Below are positions 20,401 to 35,400 of a stretch of 64,000 bases of DNA, piece by piece; positions within the stretch are counted from its first letter, which is position 1; every line of letters begins with the position of its first letter. The position numbers were made by a program, and so were the translations under genes. Below the pieces are notes generated by a model that saw only the letters and a program-made list of their open reading frames with translations, did no database searches and was not told the origin of the DNA. The stretch is from Promethearchaeota archaeon (GTDB taxonomy: Archaea; Asgardarchaeota; Lokiarchaeia; Sigyniarchaeales; SOKP01), in assembly GCA_030603385.1 (NCBI GenBank), contig JAUVXW010000007.1, positions 1 to 64,000 on the forward strand, given 5' to 3'.

Positions 20401-23400
20401 AGGAATTTAATATTCCAAATAACGCGGTTACTGAATTTTATATACTTGATAAATATTCTAATAAGCAATTAATTAGCAATAATGTGAATTTCAAATCCGC
20501 TGGCTCTTATATCAAGGCATTGTTAAATAACTCAGGCAACATTAATTATAACCCGGAGAACAACCTTGAAAATATTATTTATAAAAATTCCTTTGGGCAA
20601 AACGCTTTAAGTTTTAATATTAAAGCAAATATTAACTATCCTGATTTTGCAGATGATTCAGAGACAATCAGAGCGTTTAATAAAATCAATGATTTCAAAA
20701 TAGTTCCCAAATTAAAGCCAAAAGAAGGAAATGGTTTATCAAATCCAGATCCAGATGATCCAACCCCATATCCTTACGGATCAAGTTGGTGGCATCAACA
20801 AGAATTAGTAGTGCCACTTCCGTTTAATCTTACATTTAATGAATTTAGTTCTCAAGATTTCAATGACCTTTCAGAGTTAGTTTTTGATGTTGAGTTTAAT
20901 CTTTCACTATTAGGTTTTAGTAGTTTCGCATGGAGACCAAATTTAAAAATTTATGATTATAGTACCAAAGAATGGATTTCTTATGTTGAAAATATAACTT
21001 CAGGAGGTAAAATTCTGTGGAATTGGAAAAATGATTACATTACTAACAATACATACGATAGAATTCAGTTATATCATGAACCAAATAGGTATTTTCAAAT
21101 TTTTAATGGAAATAGTCATAATTGTGAATTCTCCTTTAGATTCACTCGTGAAGCTTATCCCAACTTAGATCAATTACTTCAATCTTCAGGAAATTCTGTT
21201 TCTATTACTCTTATGTGTGAAGCGTATATCATTCCAGGAGTTTATAAAGATGGCGGCTGGAACATCGAATTTGAGAATTCAACACACCCATTTAATCGAA
21301 AAGAAATTTCTTCAAAAATAATATTAAAAAATTCAAGTATTAGACGATTCCGGAAAACTGAGATTTATAAAAAGAATATTTTCTATTCAAATAATTTTCA
21401 TAATGGAAAGCCGTTTGATAAACCTTCCAATTCTTATATAGACCTTAAAACACTTTTAGGAGGCAATTCCTTTGATGATATCGCCGGGATATGTACTGTG
21501 TATGGAATCAAACAAAAACCGTTAATAATTGTGCCTTTAGATTCTAATCAATGGGATTTCAATAGAACTTTAGGGCGTCTTCAATTATCTAATGAAGTTT
21601 TACTAAATTTTGATTATTTCAACTTTACTATGGAACTCTGGAGCGATTTCTTATCACTTGGTGGTAATAAATTTGAACCGAATAAAAGTCTATTTGAGAA
21701 TATTACTCTTATTGAGAAAATTATAGGAGTAAGGAATGACGGTTCAATTCAATGGTTTACTAAAAATTATGAAAATGGTCTTTTCTCTTATACCCAAGAA
21801 GAACCATACTATATACACCTAAACCAAGATGACTCAATAGACCATATTACATTTGCTTCTCATATCAATTTAAGCGAGTTCATAAGAATCCGTGGTGTCG
21901 TACAAGATATTGGAAATTATCGAAGCTCGCTTTATAAAGAAAAGATAAGTCTTTTACACACTGATCATCTAAGATTTCCTTTTGATTTCAGCAGCATTGA
22001 TAATTTAGAATTTCAAGATTTACGATTAAATTGTGCTTTCGAATCCGGATTTATCAGTGATGAAAGTATTAATAATATTTTTTCTGATAGTTATTATTCT
22101 GTTTATATTGATTTTTATAAAACTGTTGATGAATATTGGGACTCAAATCCTGAAAATATGTCCTACATAGGTAGGTATAATGTATTGAATAATTTGCTTT
22201 TTAATTCATCAGATTTTCGATATCATTCCTTTACATTATCTGGTATAGATCTAATGAACCTTAGTTTAGATACATCAAGATTATTCGGTTCCTTTCAACA
22301 AAATAATACTTTAATTTTAAAAATTACTTCTGAATTTAGAGGATCTCACCAGGGTAAGTGGTTGGAGGGGGATTTTGCCTTTGAAGTCAAAGATGCTTCC
22401 CTAAAAATACACATGGAAGATGGAAATTATAGTGAGTTAGAGGAATTAGTGGCAAGTTCCGCATTTATTCAAAATTTTCCTATTCCTGATTTGAGTAGTA
22501 TTGAAGCTATATCTTTTCAAATTAATTATTCAGAAATTCCTCAGATCGCAACCTCAGCATTCATAATAGGAAATAATAATGGAATTTATCCACTTCAACA
22601 ATATGAAATATTTAAAGGTCCAAGTGTAATTCAAATTCAGTTTTTTAACCCAGAATTGGAAAAATGGATTATTGTTGATTCTGTTATATATGATCTTGGG
22701 GATGAGAATCTTTATACCTTTTTATATTTAATTGACAAGCATTCGACAGATTTAACTCAATTTGATTGTCTTAAAGATAATAAAAGTACGTATCAGCTAA
22801 GATATCGCCTTGTTATAGACAAAATTTTTACTGATAAAGCTTGCTTTGTTGAAGTAAAATTCCGTATGGAGGATGTTAAACTTCAAATTTATTATATGCC
22901 CGAATCAAACACCAATGAATTGAATCCCAAGCTATTTTTTTCTGCTGATATAACCGATCTTTTAACTGTTGGGGATTATCCTATGCAAAACTATATTGAA
23001 GATTTATTCATTTCTCTTAATTTTAATTATGGGATTTCACTCTCTAATCAGGCTAAGGATTATTTCAATCAATATGCGTTTTATACTGAAACCATTAAAT
23101 TATTTATCTTTGATGAAAATAATAATAGAAGGCTTATCGGCAACCCAAATTCGATTATCAACTTGAAGAAAATTGCTAAAGATTCTCTCTATGAATACAT
23201 TAAATACAGAAATGGAAAGTATTATATTGATTTCTTATTAGATTACAAATGGCAACTCAAACAATTTCAAAGTTATCAGTGCAACTCAATCTTTAACGTT
23301 AATGCGTATATTAAATTAATTAAGTTTAGTATCCAGGCTCAAGTTGCTTCAGTAAAAAAAGAGTTAATTTCCCCTAATGATATTGGAGAGAACAGTGTCT

Positions 23401-26400
23401 TATTTACTGGAGATATCACGAGTGACGGGATCGTTGATATTGGTTTTTCAGGGGGATTTCTCGAGAAAAAAGAAAATAATGAAAGAATATACCTAAAATA
23501 CTCTTTTAGCTACGTTTTTGATTCAAACTATAATAATGAATTCGATAACACCGATCCTCAAATAACATTTGCTGAATTCATCTTTGATTTGAGGTTTACT
23601 TGTAATGAGTCCAGTACTTATCTTTTTACTGATATGGGGTTACCGTTTAAAAAACTCATATTAGGCAATGAGAAAGTCCTTAATTTAACTACAAACGGAA
23701 GAGTAGACAAGGCATCTTTATATCTATCATCACCTGTGCAGAAAATTGGGGAATTTTCGAGAGTTAATGGAACTAAAAATAAATTTGTATATAATTGGAC
23801 CAATATCCGAACTCTTTTAGAGCCTTACTATACCACTGGTGATGAAATAGAAATCATAATTAATGTGTTTGACTCGTCCTCAAAAATTAATGATACTTTA
23901 CGATACACCTGCCTCCTTGATTTTGAACCTCCTGAAGTTAAAGTTAAGATAGGAGATGGAGCAACCAATTATTCCTCGAAAAACTGTGCTACACCTTGGA
24001 CAAGATATATAGTTGATATTTATGATAATTTAGAAAATATTTTGAATCATTCTCATTATTACTATTCAGAGATTTTAAGAAATTATTTCCAAGTAAAAGT
24101 CTTTGAGATTTCTAATAATTTAGTGTGTAAAACTGGGTTCATTCCATTAGATCGAACCATTGGAAACTTAAATGATTTGCATATTCCAATAAAAAATTAT
24201 GAAAACCCCGATGAATACTATTATGTTGTTGAGTTTAAAACAGTCGATGCTGCTGGTAATGTGGGTATAAATTCATCTTATTTGGGCGATAAATGTAAAT
24301 TGTTTGTATCAAACGAATTATATATTGAGTTTAATGATATTCTTATTGATGTTAATGAATTATTTCAAAACAGTAACGATTTCCTAAATTTTACATTAAT
24401 TGATGCTAACCAGAATAATGTAATAAATGCATCTTTATTCGCCAAATCTGGTAATTATTATTTGAAAAATCCAGTTTGGAATGAATCAACACAAACTTAT
24501 TATATAGAATTTGAGAATATTTTAGATTTAGTTATCCATTCTGAGAATATATTTGACCAGGAAATAATCTCAAATTACTATTTAGATAACAATCTAAACT
24601 GGGAGGTAAATAACGATGATTGCTATGCATTTGTAAAGCATGCCTCTCAGAAAGATCCACTTACTTTATCTTATTTCTTACAAAAAGAAAGAACGGTATT
24701 ATTAAATATTTCTAATCTTGAAACATATAAGCTTATTGACTTTATAAGACCAAATGAAGTTTATTGTTATGTTTGGAATAATGTCACAAAAGCTTATGAC
24801 ATCAAACACACATTTGCTCAAGAAGATTACACTGTTAGTAAAAATGGATCTATCTCATGGGACACTGAAATAGATTTTGAGTCAATGAATTTAAGAGGAA
24901 ATCAGATTATTTTTACCTATTTTGGCTCTAATTATAGCAATATTATTAAAGACAATCGAAAAAATGGCATGTTTTTCACTATTTTAGTGCCTTCGCTATA
25001 TTCTACACATTGTACAATCGATACTCTTCAGATTGAATTCCGAGATTTTGAAGACAATACATTCAATTATCTCATGGATTCTCTTGATTTTGATATTTAC
25101 TTTCAAAATGCAACAAAATACAAGAAAGTGATACCCGGTCTAGGCGAAATGCTTCAAATACCGATTTACATTGACTTTTCTAGATTAAATTCTCCAGACC
25201 TTCAAGCTCAGTTTAATATCTCTCATATTCACACTATAACCTTTGGAGTATTTGATGCTCATATCTGGCCCGGAGACCCGGTATCTTTTAACCAAGAATA
25301 TGGTTACATTAATCTAAATTATCCATATCAAGTGTTTGGAATCTCTGAAATATCGTTTTATGATATACTTACAGACGGATCCAATTTAACACTCCAAATT
25401 AACGATTTAAATTTTAAATATTCTATTGATGAATATCCAATTACAGTTAATAAATTCGACGCCCATATAACAGGGTTAGAGATTCTTAATGATAAAACCA
25501 AGTTATTATATGATCAACTTAATCTTATCAAATTTGCAGACATTTTAGATGTATACTTTCAAATTAATAATGATTCTGAGTTATTCCCTATATATGAGAT
25601 GACAACACCATTAATGGGATTAGTTGATATTCTTTCTAATACGATAATTGGGCTTTCCCTAATGGAATGGGATCTATCTATTAAGAAATATCACTCTCGG
25701 TTTACAATTGCAGAAGATGTAATGCAAGATGGACTCGAAAATTATCGTTTAAAACTTATGTTTATCCCTACTGATATTGAAAACTCTATTAACTCTACTG
25801 AAACGCTGAATATTGACTTAATCCCTCAAACCATTTCAAAAATTTGTTTATGGAATAATAGAGAAATAATAATTAATGATGATTATGTTTTTGATTTAAA
25901 AACCAAATTTACCCTACACTATGAAGAAGAATTACAATTAAAGGGATATATTCTTGATAATTCCACCTATTATCGCGAGAGAGAAATTATTCCATTTAAG
26001 GCTACTGATCCTCTCGGAGATCAAAAGGTTCAAATTTATGATATTGATCTTCATGGATTAATAGGGGAGTCACACTTTATAGATGTCAATAATTTCAAGG
26101 TAGAATTTATTGATAGAGCGAGTTTTAACTCAATAGAAATACTTTTTGAGGTTGTTAATGGGATCGTTGTGGTTCAATCAGATATTATAGAAAATGCATG
26201 GATTGAATATTTTGATTATTACCACCCTCAATATCCTAATAAATTTGTATTAAAAGTGAAATGGAACGAAAAGACACCCAATATCCTCCCATTTGATACA
26301 GATTTATTGTTATCTTATAAAGTAATGCAAGGTAAAAAAATTATACCTGTCACCTTTGAAGATTCTGATGATGTACTAACTCCTGTTGATTTCTGGAAGT

Positions 26401-29400
26401 ATGATTATGATACCTTCAAATGGGTGAATTCAGAAATATTTACCGAAGTGCTTAATATCAAGCAGACTAAAGAAAATAGCTCTTTATTTACTGGAGTAGA
26501 TCCAAACCAAATAATAAGAATTCTTGGATCATCAATCGGATCAGGTATTATAACTCTCGTAAATGTATGGCAGAGGGTAGGGACTACTTTTATTGTGGTA
26601 GATGATTCTAATTATGAGTATGAACTTATTAAGGTTAACGGAATCGATTCCCTTGAGGTTAAGTATTTAGGTGTTAACTCAGTAGATTTATTAGTGGAAT
26701 ATACTTTCATTCCCTTAATAAAACTTAAACATTATGCGATTGATGATTTATTAGCGGATTCTTATATAAAAACATGGGTAAACAATCATTTCTTTTCTAT
26801 TCCTATGGAGGTTGGAGTAGATTATGATATTGTAGGAGAAAATAAAAATCAATTAATCTTTTACACCTTTTACACATCGGTTACTCCGAAATTCAACTTA
26901 AATAATGGATGGTTTATTGTTTATTATGGATATCTTACAGAAGAGATAAATCTAGTTAAGAATTTAATTCTAGAATTTCTTGATTATGACGGGTTTTGGA
27001 AACCAATTGCTAAAATTCCACTTACATCAACAGGAGATTTCGATCATAGATTTTACATAGGGAACGGAGGTCTTCAGATCCCATTAAACGAAGAAACTAT
27101 TATGAGACTTACCTATTTACCATTGAATTTAACTAGTTATTGCAATCAAAATTCTGAAGTCAATTATAACTTTAATTGTGTGTATAACACATCCCATTCT
27201 GTAAATGAGCTTTTTACTCTTTTTGTTGAAGGAAAGACAAGTAAGATCAATTATATACCTACAGAATTTTCAAAATCTTTTGATAGATGGGCAATTATTC
27301 CAGAGAGGAAATATACAACGACCACTAACCCTTATGAATCCTTGCATGAAGGAGAGGAGTATACTTATCTCGAATTTCATAGAACTATTACAGATAATTA
27401 TGAGTTTACGTTCCAGCTAACTGATGGGAAAGGCGATTTTCTTGCCAACCAATTAATATGGTGTGAAATTGGCTGGAAACCAAAAGCGGGGCTTAACTAT
27501 AAGCTAGTTGACTGGGAAGATGATTACGGTCAATATATTGATTCTGAAGCTTTAGGTACTGTATGGCTTAAAGATGAGGGTGAGAAAATGTGTTATGGTC
27601 CCGGTATTCTGGATTATGAATATCCCATATCAAGAATGTTTACGAGACCGGAAACATGGGAATTTATTGATTCAGAAACAGATACAATAAGTGAATATTC
27701 AAGTTACGCATGGGATTATAGAATTAGTGATTCTAATGGTTTAGTTACATTTAACTTCACGTTTGATGATGACTATATTAGGGATCATCATAAAATTTTC
27801 GACAATTCACTTTTCAATAGTGGATCGGTTACTTTTGACTCTTTAGATGATTATAGACTGTATATTCGTGTTTTTCATGCTCCTGTTGTCGATATTAACC
27901 ATATGGCATTTGAGAATTCTTCAAGTCTTGTTTGTTCAAAAGGTAATAATGTGTTCGATATGAGCAGAACTTCTGAATTACATGATTATGATATATCTCA
28001 AACTATGTTCTATTCTGGAAGTTATGCTGAAGGCCTAATTTCATTATATCCCGAAGATATTATGCTCGGAGTTCCTAATTTACTAATCTATCAGTTAGGT
28101 TCTGAGTTGGATGATATATTTTCCTTTAATATAGAAGTTGCTGAAGCCAATGTCATACCAGATACTGAAATAATGACTATTAATAAATTAGGAAAAAATT
28201 TTGAGACCGATAAATTAATTCCAGAATATGATAATAATTCGTATTTAATTGAAGGAATGCCTATTGTTGCAACAATCACGGATTTTTCTGGAAATAGCCC
28301 ATTTGCAGAAGGTAATGTTGAATTTTTCGAGTATGTGGATGAGGCCGGTAAAGCAAAACTTAATATTAGCGACTATTACATGCAACAGTTAAGTCCAGGT
28401 GTATATAAAGTTAATATTTATGCAATTCCGAGAACTTATACAAAATCAATGTATCGCTTCATAACTCTCGAAGTGAGACCAGAAAATTGGCTTAAAATGG
28501 GAGAACCTACAATGACTTTAGATTTGCTTAATTGGTATGACAGCGGTTGGGGTGGCGCTTCTTTCGGTTCTGATTATTGTTTTTATGAAGATATTTATCC
28601 AAGACTTACAGGATATCTTGCAGCAAACCATAGTGAAGAAGGACTTGAGGATTATGTGAAATTCCAGTTATATGCCAAACTTAGAGATATTGATTCTACA
28701 ACTGATTGGGATGAAGTGGAATGGATTGAATTAGGAGATGAGGATATCTATCTTAGTTCCCTTGTCTATGACGGACTGTACTACTTCGAGTATCCTTTAG
28801 GATTTGACGGAGATATGCTTATTGGAAAGGAAATTATTTTAAACATTACTGCAGATTGTACATACAACCAAACAGGAATGTCAGCAGAAAATAGAAAACA
28901 ACAATTAAATATATTGAATTTAACGTTAGCAACTTCAACTATTCGGAGAGATGCTGAAGTATTACGCTCTTACAGTGATTCTGATATACATAAGGTGTGG
29001 ATTGGTGATTTCTCGCAATATGGTGTTGAGAGATATTTCGAATATGTTGATACCAAAGATATTTATGGTATTGATGCTGAGGATATACTTTTGAATTTGA
29101 TAGGTTATGTGGAAGAAAGTATTTCTATTGTAGAAGTAAAGGCTATTCAAAATTATAGAGAAATAATTTTAGAGGAAAATATTGATTATGATTTTGAACC
29201 AAATGGCTATGAAATTGATATAGAATCTTCCACTTTACTAGATAATCATTCAGATCTGGTAATATCGTATGCTATTAAAGTTGATGCAAATAAAGTACTA
29301 GAATTTACTTTCTCAGAATCCAGTGGCTTTACACATAGCTCCCTTATTTTAGGTACCGAGAATAATACTATAAAATTAGAAAAGGAGAATTATTTAGGAA

Positions 29401-32400
29401 AGTTTTATTCCACGTTCAATGAGACCTACAGATTAGACTCTTCAGGATCCACTTATCTTTCTAAATCATTTACAGGTATTACATCAGACGATTTTAAGAT
29501 AATAAATATCAATAGCTCAAATCCTTATTCTATTGATATCTTAGATGACAGAATTCTAATCGATTTTGATTCTATGAGAAATGAGGATGTAGCTATTGAA
29601 TATGGGATTGCAACTTATCAATTAGATCGAGGTTATCAACAGTTTGGGATGACCCTAGGAAATGCTGTTAGGAAATTATCTAAGTTTCATAGTACTCACA
29701 ATATATTAGTATTTTCAGATGATATTGTTAATACTGTTAATTTGCTTACAATACCAGATGATCCACAAAATCCGCTTGAATCTGGAGATTCAAAACTTTT
29801 AATTCCTATTTCAAAAAATAATAAGACTTCTATTTCCTTTACTAATTTAGGTTTATTATATGACTCAGTTTTAAGGGGAAACTTTTATTTAGATGATTGC
29901 ATTCTCTTAGGAGATATTCACGATCTAAAATCCGTTTTAGCTACATTTACCTTCACAACCGAGGATGGTGAATCATACTTCGACTATGTTTCAATCGATC
30001 CAAGCACAGATAATAATAAATTTGATTTTGAGATCGATTTACAACCCATATTTTGTGTTAAAGGTTATACAACGTATGATATTGAAATTGATTTCTTAAG
30101 TTATGGAGACAATAAAAAATTCCTGCAATATATCTTGTTTGAAAAGTTTGAGCTTACTGTAGATGATAGGATCATACAGACAGTAGACAAGCCAATGCTT
30201 AATAAGAGAAGTGAACTAGATGTAGCCCAAACAATAAATACCGCTCATTATGCGCAAATTTTCACCAGCAGGCTGGATGAAGCATATAATGTTCCCGAGG
30301 ACGCATGGCTAACTATTACCATTGAAGGTTTTGATGAATATGGGGAGTTAGTTAAATTATATCAAAATGATCAGAAAAAGCTAGCTTTTGAACATGTTGA
30401 TAACAACGAGTTTTACTTCCAATCTTTAAAGTCTCATGATAATAGATTAGTAAATTCATTAGGTTTCCACTTAAATGCATATGATCTTGAAATACCTAAA
30501 TATATTGAAGGAGAAATTAACCTCTATGCTGGAAAAGGAACACATAATGATATAGATGATGAATCATGGATGTATTGGTCAACAACGGAAGATTTTCAAT
30601 TCTATCCAAATGAATATAACTTTACTTCTTTTGAGTTTACGGGTTTTACAGATCGCCATTTTGAAGTTTCCTTAGACCTAACTCATGGTGGAGAATTTAG
30701 TGATATAATTAATAATAAAGAATGGTGGAGAATTAAACCATTTGGAATTACGGTACAGACTGAGGCGGGTGAACGATATATCGATAGGAATTTCTTCTGT
30801 AGTTGGCAACATGATACTAGCTATCCTAATAAGCCAATTTATACATTCTCACTCCTCCGTGATTATTATGAATATATTGGAATTCTCAGTAATACTGAAG
30901 TTGTAGTCACCTATTATTATCAGAAAGAAAGCTTGAGCTATTTTACTGCATATGACGAGATTTTATACGGAAATGATTATACGTTTATTATTAGGAACTC
31001 CCAGGGATCAGTCATCAGTGATATTGAGAATATACATTCAATTGAAGGCAATAATATAACTTTCACAGATAAGATCAAAATTTTCTTGGAAATTGGAGAG
31101 ACTTTCACTATTGAGTACGAGTTCAGAACCAAAAAATTACTGGATACCAAGCATTTGCTTATCGAAATTCAACCATGGGAAATGAAATTTTATAATAGCT
31201 TTTATCCCTTTAGTGGAGGATCTATAATTGCACCTCTTTACTATAATTTATCTGCTAATTATCAATATCAATTAGCGCTCAATTATAGGTTGCAGGAAAA
31301 AGATATTCTTACATTCTCTATTAATTTAACCTCAAAGGATATCCAAAATGATATGGTAGCTTATGATTTTGGTTATAACAATCCAATTGTAGATTATGAC
31401 AATACACCTGTAATCATTGCTTACTTCTACAATGAGGATAATGAGAAAATACTAATTCCAGATGATTGTTTACATTGCACTTTTAATTCTATTATAATAA
31501 AAATGATTAAATCCAAGTTTGCCCTTACAGAGGAAGACACAATCAACATCTCGATTTTTCCTGAGCTACATAATAAATATCAGTTATTCCATAACCTTAT
31601 TGTAGATCTTGTTAATGATAATATTGTTCTTACTAATTGGACAGTTTTTCAAGATCCACAAAATAACCTTATCCCTAATTATGAATCACCATATTTCATT
31701 TTTGAGGTCGATCCCTATGAGACGACTAATAAAGGCAAGGTAAAAGAAATTTATGCGATATTAAACGAAACAAATTATCTTACTTATTATTTAACTGAAG
31801 ATCTCAATGATCCTATTAATGGGTGGAAATATTTTGATACTCTTATCATGAAACTTGGATTTTTGAATCCCGAAGTACTTGATTATCTAGAAGTATCATT
31901 TTACTATGAAAATAACGGAAAACAGCTGATAGGAAGTGTAAATGTTACCATAGATATGATTGATACGGAATCTGGTGCAGTCTATATAAGATTACCAGAA
32001 TCCACTGATTTCAATAAGTTTACCATTCAAAACGGTGCTCAAATTGTATTTAGACCTGTATTTCGCACTCCCTCTGAATTTCAAGGATTTTATTATCAAG
32101 ATGGTTATCCAACTATACAGTTAGTAGAGTGGAATTCAAATGATGTTAAGGATGGATTTCTTGAGGTGGAATTGGATAGTAAAATTATTTCAGAAAATCA
32201 GAGTGTTTATGTATTCAATGATTTAATGGAAAACATGTATGAAGCTACTGAAGTTAATGTTGAAACAGAAGAACATGAATATGATGGATCTACAGAAAAA
32301 TTTAGTTTAGAATTCAATACTATTACAATTCCTGAGGTGTTTCTGGATACAAATGGAAACACTATAAAAATGAGAGATGGAGATATTCTATTTTTAAAAT

Positions 32401-35400
32401 ATAAGGCGTTTTTGGAGGCTTCGATTGGTATCACTGTTGAGGATATGGTGCTTCAAAGGAAACCATACTTTGAAAATTATGAAACAAATAGATATGATAT
32501 TCCTATTGCAGAAATTTCATTACTGGGTGTAAATGTTGATGGAAATAATTATTCAATTGATGATGTTTTTGAAAATAGAGAGAAGTTAGTAGCTTGGGAG
32601 ACATCGTTAGATATAACGCCATTTGAATCTGAATTAGAAAATACCTATAAACAACAAGTATTTAATATTAGTTTTGCAGATATTAAGCCTGAGTTCAAGA
32701 AATTAGACGAAAAAAATATTGAGAATTGCTATGTCACCGACATCATGATTACATCGAACGACCCGAGATATGAGATCGTTGTAGATTCATTTTTTATTTT
32801 TGAATTTGACGAGAATGCTAACATCTATGATTCTGATATTTTTGAAATCTATCCAAATAACCACATGGAAACTTTCTATTTTGGAAATTATTCGGATATT
32901 TATAGTAATTCAGTAATCCTTAATACCAGTGAATTCTTACCAATTTATCAAGGGATTGAATCTGTAGACGAGACCTATTATTTTGAGGTATTTGATAATT
33001 TAGATAATTGGTACTATTTTGGCGAGCATCTAATCGGAGAAGAGATATCTTCTGGGGTTTATAATATAACTTGGAATCTTCAATACTGCCAAGAATATTA
33101 TTATGCATATATCAATCAATATGAAGATCTTTCTGAACTCTATGACTATTATAATCCGCATATTGACAAACTTAGGTATCTCTATTTAACTTGGGCTGAT
33201 AAAAACGCTTGGAACGAATGGCAGACCATCGAGCAAGCAAATGTAAATATCAGCACCTTAGATATCACATTCGAATGGTGTGATGAAACGCCAGAAGAAT
33301 ATGAATCGGTTGTATATAACCAAACTTTAGACGAATTTGAAGCACGACATATTGCAGTTGAGCCCATATACCCATATGATTCAAGTCGCAAAACCGATAT
33401 TTTTGAGTTGTCGCAAGACTATAGCAACGCCCAAGACCTGGATATTTACAAGATCACGGGATACTTTTTCAACGAAACTGTGAAAAATTTTGATCCAAGT
33501 ATATCAAATATTCAACTTGATAAAAAATCGATTGAAATTTCCGCCCCTAGTGGCTTTAATTTAGATAATTTTGAGAAAATTATCGTATATCTGAACTTTA
33601 CTGAGGGTGCCTATTCAGATTATACACAATTTAGACTCCTTCAAAATGCTATTGATAACCATCCAGAAGCACCATCATGGACTAAAAATGACTCGATATA
33701 TATTGATTTTGAGTATACCGATATTGATTATTTCCTCCTCCTTGAAGATTATGCGGTTGGTTCTGAAGATTCAATGTTTGAATATTTTGAATATGTTAGA
33801 AATGACAAATTCGTTTCATTCGATTATTCATTCAGTATGCTAGAAGAAATTGATAACTTTGATTCATTTACAGAAGTTAATGATCCTTCTTCTGTTTTAG
33901 AGCTATACGATTTTGATTTAGATGCCAATCATGAACTTGTTATCCAAAAAGATGATGTCTCAAATGATGGAGTGTTTGATTCATTTAAATATGGGGCTTT
34001 AAATCCAGCAGGAGAGATTTCTTTCCATACACTTGTTCAAGAGGCTAGTTCAGTACAAGTCTATAAAGACCAAAGCGTAGATTACAGCGTAAGTGAAGGT
34101 TATCAAATAAACTGGAAGGATATATGGCGCAAATACTATATTTTTGCCCGACGCTATCTTACTACATACACTACAGTTACTAATACAATAAGTTCAGCGG
34201 GTAAATTAATTCAAAAGGATCTTGATGCTGATGGGATCCCCGATAAGGAGATTTTCTTTAGAACAAGCTTTTCAATTACCGAAGTTATAACCGTAACTAA
34301 TGAAACGACTCACTTACATTTCAAACCTACATGTCATAACCCTGGTGGCAAGAGGCATGACGGTTATCTCACTGAGTTGCGAAACTCGACTACAATATAT
34401 ACAGATCAATCTGTATCATTTATGTTTAAGGATTTTGAAGGAGAAGAAGCCGTTTCTATACGTCTTTATGAAGATATATTCCCAAACGAGTTATCCGAGG
34501 CGTATAATTTAGAAAATAACCTCTATTCAATTACTAATGATCAAAATGACGAAGATCCCGATAATGACATAACAATTGATTCACCCGCACTTGAGGAGCT
34601 TCTTTCGCTTTCACATGATACTGATCCAGTTTCGGCTATCTTTGATCAAGTATCTATATATGAAAATGATGAATTCGATACAGAAAACATATTAGCAGTC
34701 AATAAGTCGTTAACAGCTTCAGGTATGTATAATGCAATTACAGGATTAGGTTCACAAGGTAGTGAACATGAGTTCTCGGTTAGCGTTATCGAGGTTAAAC
34801 CAAACGAAGGGGTATATTATGATATCAATACTCGATTCGGGCCTCAAAAAATTGAAGGTTCATATTATTACTACGATGAGAACAATGATGGACGGTACAG
34901 TACTATATTTGTTACAGATTCAAATGATAATATCATTGGTATTGGTTTCGATAATGATAAAAATCTAATTTTCGAGCCTAACAGCAGACAATTCGTAGAA
35001 AAACATATAATTAAGGGTGGGGCATTTGGTTGGAAGAAATATGACTACCTTACCGGTGAAGAATACTATGTAGTTGAGAATTATATTAAAAATAAGCTTG
35101 TGTTCTTCCAAGATGAAGATCGATATGAGGGATATTTCTTAGAACCGACTCTTAGTGATTCGCTATTTGACATCTGGAAAATGCAATATAATGCAGGATC
35201 CAGCAAGTTAATAAAGGAACAAATGTCAATTACCTCCCATCAATTCCTTTCATCAATAACACCCAGTAAGATAATTGGAGATATCGCTTGGCAAATAAAA
35301 GCCCAAACAATCTCGGCTGTAGTTGGAGGAGTTCTTGCTGGAATTGTTTCAATTTTTACAGCAGGTGCTGGAGCTAAGATTGCATATTATGTTGGCCATT